The notes under the pieces: model-generated | What the model was told of the DNA's origin: nothing | What the model saw: only the letters and a program-made list of their open reading frames with translations | The model's database searches: none | Made by a program: the position numbers and the translations under genes | Shown: positions 61,755 to 64,000 of the stretch, one piece after another | Numbering within the stretch: position 1 is the first letter of the stretch | Layout of the letters: the number at the start of each line of letters is the position of its first letter | Origin: Prolixibacteraceae bacterium | Lineage (GTDB): Bacteria; Bacteroidota; Bacteroidia; Bacteroidales; Prolixibacteraceae | DNA: 64,000 nucleotides | Direction: 5' to 3' | Assembly (NCBI GenBank): GCA_030602265.1 | Contig: JAUWAB010000006.1 | Location: 1 to 64,000 of the forward strand

Positions 61755-61803
61755 AACCGGAAACACCCCCTGTTAATAATCATTCCGGTTGGATTTCAAA
61801 TCC
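61755..61803. terminator. Two short inverted repeats after the DUF2892 gene
   Basis: AACCGGAA pairs with TTCCGGTT across a 20-base loop, and GGATTTCAAATCC folds on itself next to it. No T-tract follows at once, so termination is only possible. The next 140 bases to the small-RNA promoter are extremely AT-rich and hold no gene. Confidence 0.35.
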
Positions 61804-61943
61804 AAACGACCTGTTTTTAAATACTTAAGCAATTCTGCTTTAGTATACATTTTAAATATATTAAAAACATCTAAAATAGATATTAATATATTACATAATT
61901 GGGTAATATATTCTTTAAAAATAATAATATTTTAAACACACTA

Positions 61944-61973
61944 TTGACACTAAAAAAATAGTTGCTACTTTTG
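61944..61973 (+). promoter_or_regulatory. Consensus -33/-7 promoter of the candidate small RNA
   Basis: TTG (61944-61946, within TTGACA) is separated by exactly 19 bases from TACTTTTG (61966-61973). The preceding 100 bases are nearly pure A/T, like an UP element. It is the best promoter match in the window, and no protein gene lies directly after it. Confidence 0.65.
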
Positions 61974-61979
61974 GTGTAC

Positions 61980-62061
61980 TTCACGTCAGATACAGATCTG
62001 ACATTGTGTGTTTGGGGGTTAACATTTGAAAAAGGGGAGCTGTTGAGCTCCCTTTTTTTTT
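61980..62061 (+). ncRNA. Candidate small RNA of about 80 nt
   Basis: The predicted transcript starts near 61980, just after the promoter, and ends in a T-tract at 62061. A perfect hairpin GTCAGAT-ACAG-ATCTGAC (61985-62002) lies near the 5' end. It is followed by a single-stranded G/T-rich stretch (62003-62033) and the terminator stem. No frame of more than a few codons with a plausible start fits inside. The size is too small for 6S or tmRNA. A trans-acting or protein-binding small RNA is the simplest reading; expression is unproven. Confidence 0.5.
62035..62061 (+). terminator. Terminator of the candidate small RNA
   Basis: GGGAGCT and AGCTCCC enclose the loop GTTG, followed by nine Ts. Confidence 0.9.
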
Positions 62062-62066
62062 ATAAA

Positions 62067-62107
62067 TGAAAAACGCCTTGCGGTATAAAATCGCAAGGCG
62101 TTTTTCA
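62067..62107 (-). terminator. Terminator after beta-galactosidase (works in both directions)
   Basis: A perfect 16-bp inverted repeat pairs TGAAAAACGCCTTGCG (62067-62082) with its complement at 62092-62107 across a 9-base loop. The A/T-rich outer arm supplies U-runs on either strand. It ends 17 bases past the beta-galactosidase stop. Confidence 0.85.
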
Positions 62108-62123
62108 TCTTATCCAGTTGCTT

Positions 62124-64000
<1,877 letters not shown>

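Noticed and set aside
61980-62061. 6S RNA or tmRNA as identity of the small RNA
   Set aside because: It is too short, and it lacks the long open helix of 6S and the tRNA-like ends of tmRNA.

Overview
The window reads as a chromosomal segment of a Bacteroidota bacterium, most likely Bacteroidales/Marinilabiliales-like. The reasons are phylum-typical families (DUF4270 and DUF4296 lipoproteins, a half-length GT5 glycogen-synthase-like protein next to panC, DUF4175-YbeY-MnmG linkage, two TonB-dependent receptors with carboxypeptidase-like N-terminal domains), short lipoprotein signal peptides, and many start-proximal TAnnTTTG boxes, the -7 element of the Bacteroidota housekeeping sigma factor. 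No rRNA, tRNA, CRISPR array, insertion sequence or prophage was seen. Genes run off both ends: an unknown lipoprotein on the left and a GH2 beta-galactosidase on the right.

Layout. 0-3.4 kb is accessory: a lipoprotein fragment, a toxin-antitoxin pair whose toxin is broken by two stops, a propeller lipoprotein, and a repeat-rich gap with a 22-copy 7-bp array beside a REP-like palindrome. 3.4-8.7 kb (minus) carries hemW, an Rrf2 regulator, lutB, rpiB and a flippase. 8.8-11.3 kb carries a glutaminyl cyclase and, on the minus strand, a receiver protein with ruvB. 11.7-20.1 kb is a visibly AT-richer plus-strand block: DUF4175 protein, anti-sigma-type ATPase, ybeY and mnmG in a chain of overlapping genes, then apt and uvrC. 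A perfect ParB-type parS palindrome abuts the mnmG stop and a near-perfect one follows uvrC. 20.3-24 kb (minus) holds tdh-rsgA and rbfA with a LolC/E-type permease. 24.3-34.2 kb holds an Oar-like receptor, padR-pspC, lplA, and a second TonB receptor with a DUF2271-like lipoprotein.

34.3-41 kb carries dtd-mazG-deoC, a polyprenyl synthase, a YkvA protein, dusB, a small lipoprotein, mntP and a DUF4270 lipoprotein. 41-46.4 kb has the GT5 half-protein divergent from panC-panD, then hldE-type adenylyltransferase, radA, DUF4296 and radical SAM genes. 46.5-50.8 kb is a phosphate module: a PiT transporter with a PhoU-like tail, divergent from a PhoR/PhoB-like two-component pair. 50.9-59.6 kb (minus) carries a PAP2-like protein, rpoN, asnS, ilvE, a small membrane protein, a DUF2797 protein, an M28 peptidase and holB. 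59.8-61.8 kb has pgk, a C_GCAxxG_C_C protein and a DUF2892 protein. Between these and beta-galactosidase lies an apparently orphan transcription unit with the best -33/-7 promoter in the window, a 7-bp hairpin and a strong terminator: a probable unannotated small RNA of about 80 nt.

Most genes are housekeeping (translation, tRNA modification, DNA repair, cofactors, envelope). The most interesting items are the candidate small RNA, the parS pair bracketing apt-uvrC, the decayed toxin-antitoxin locus, and the apparent splitting of the mnmG-apt-uvrC / dtd-mazG-deoC neighbourhood by about 14 kb.
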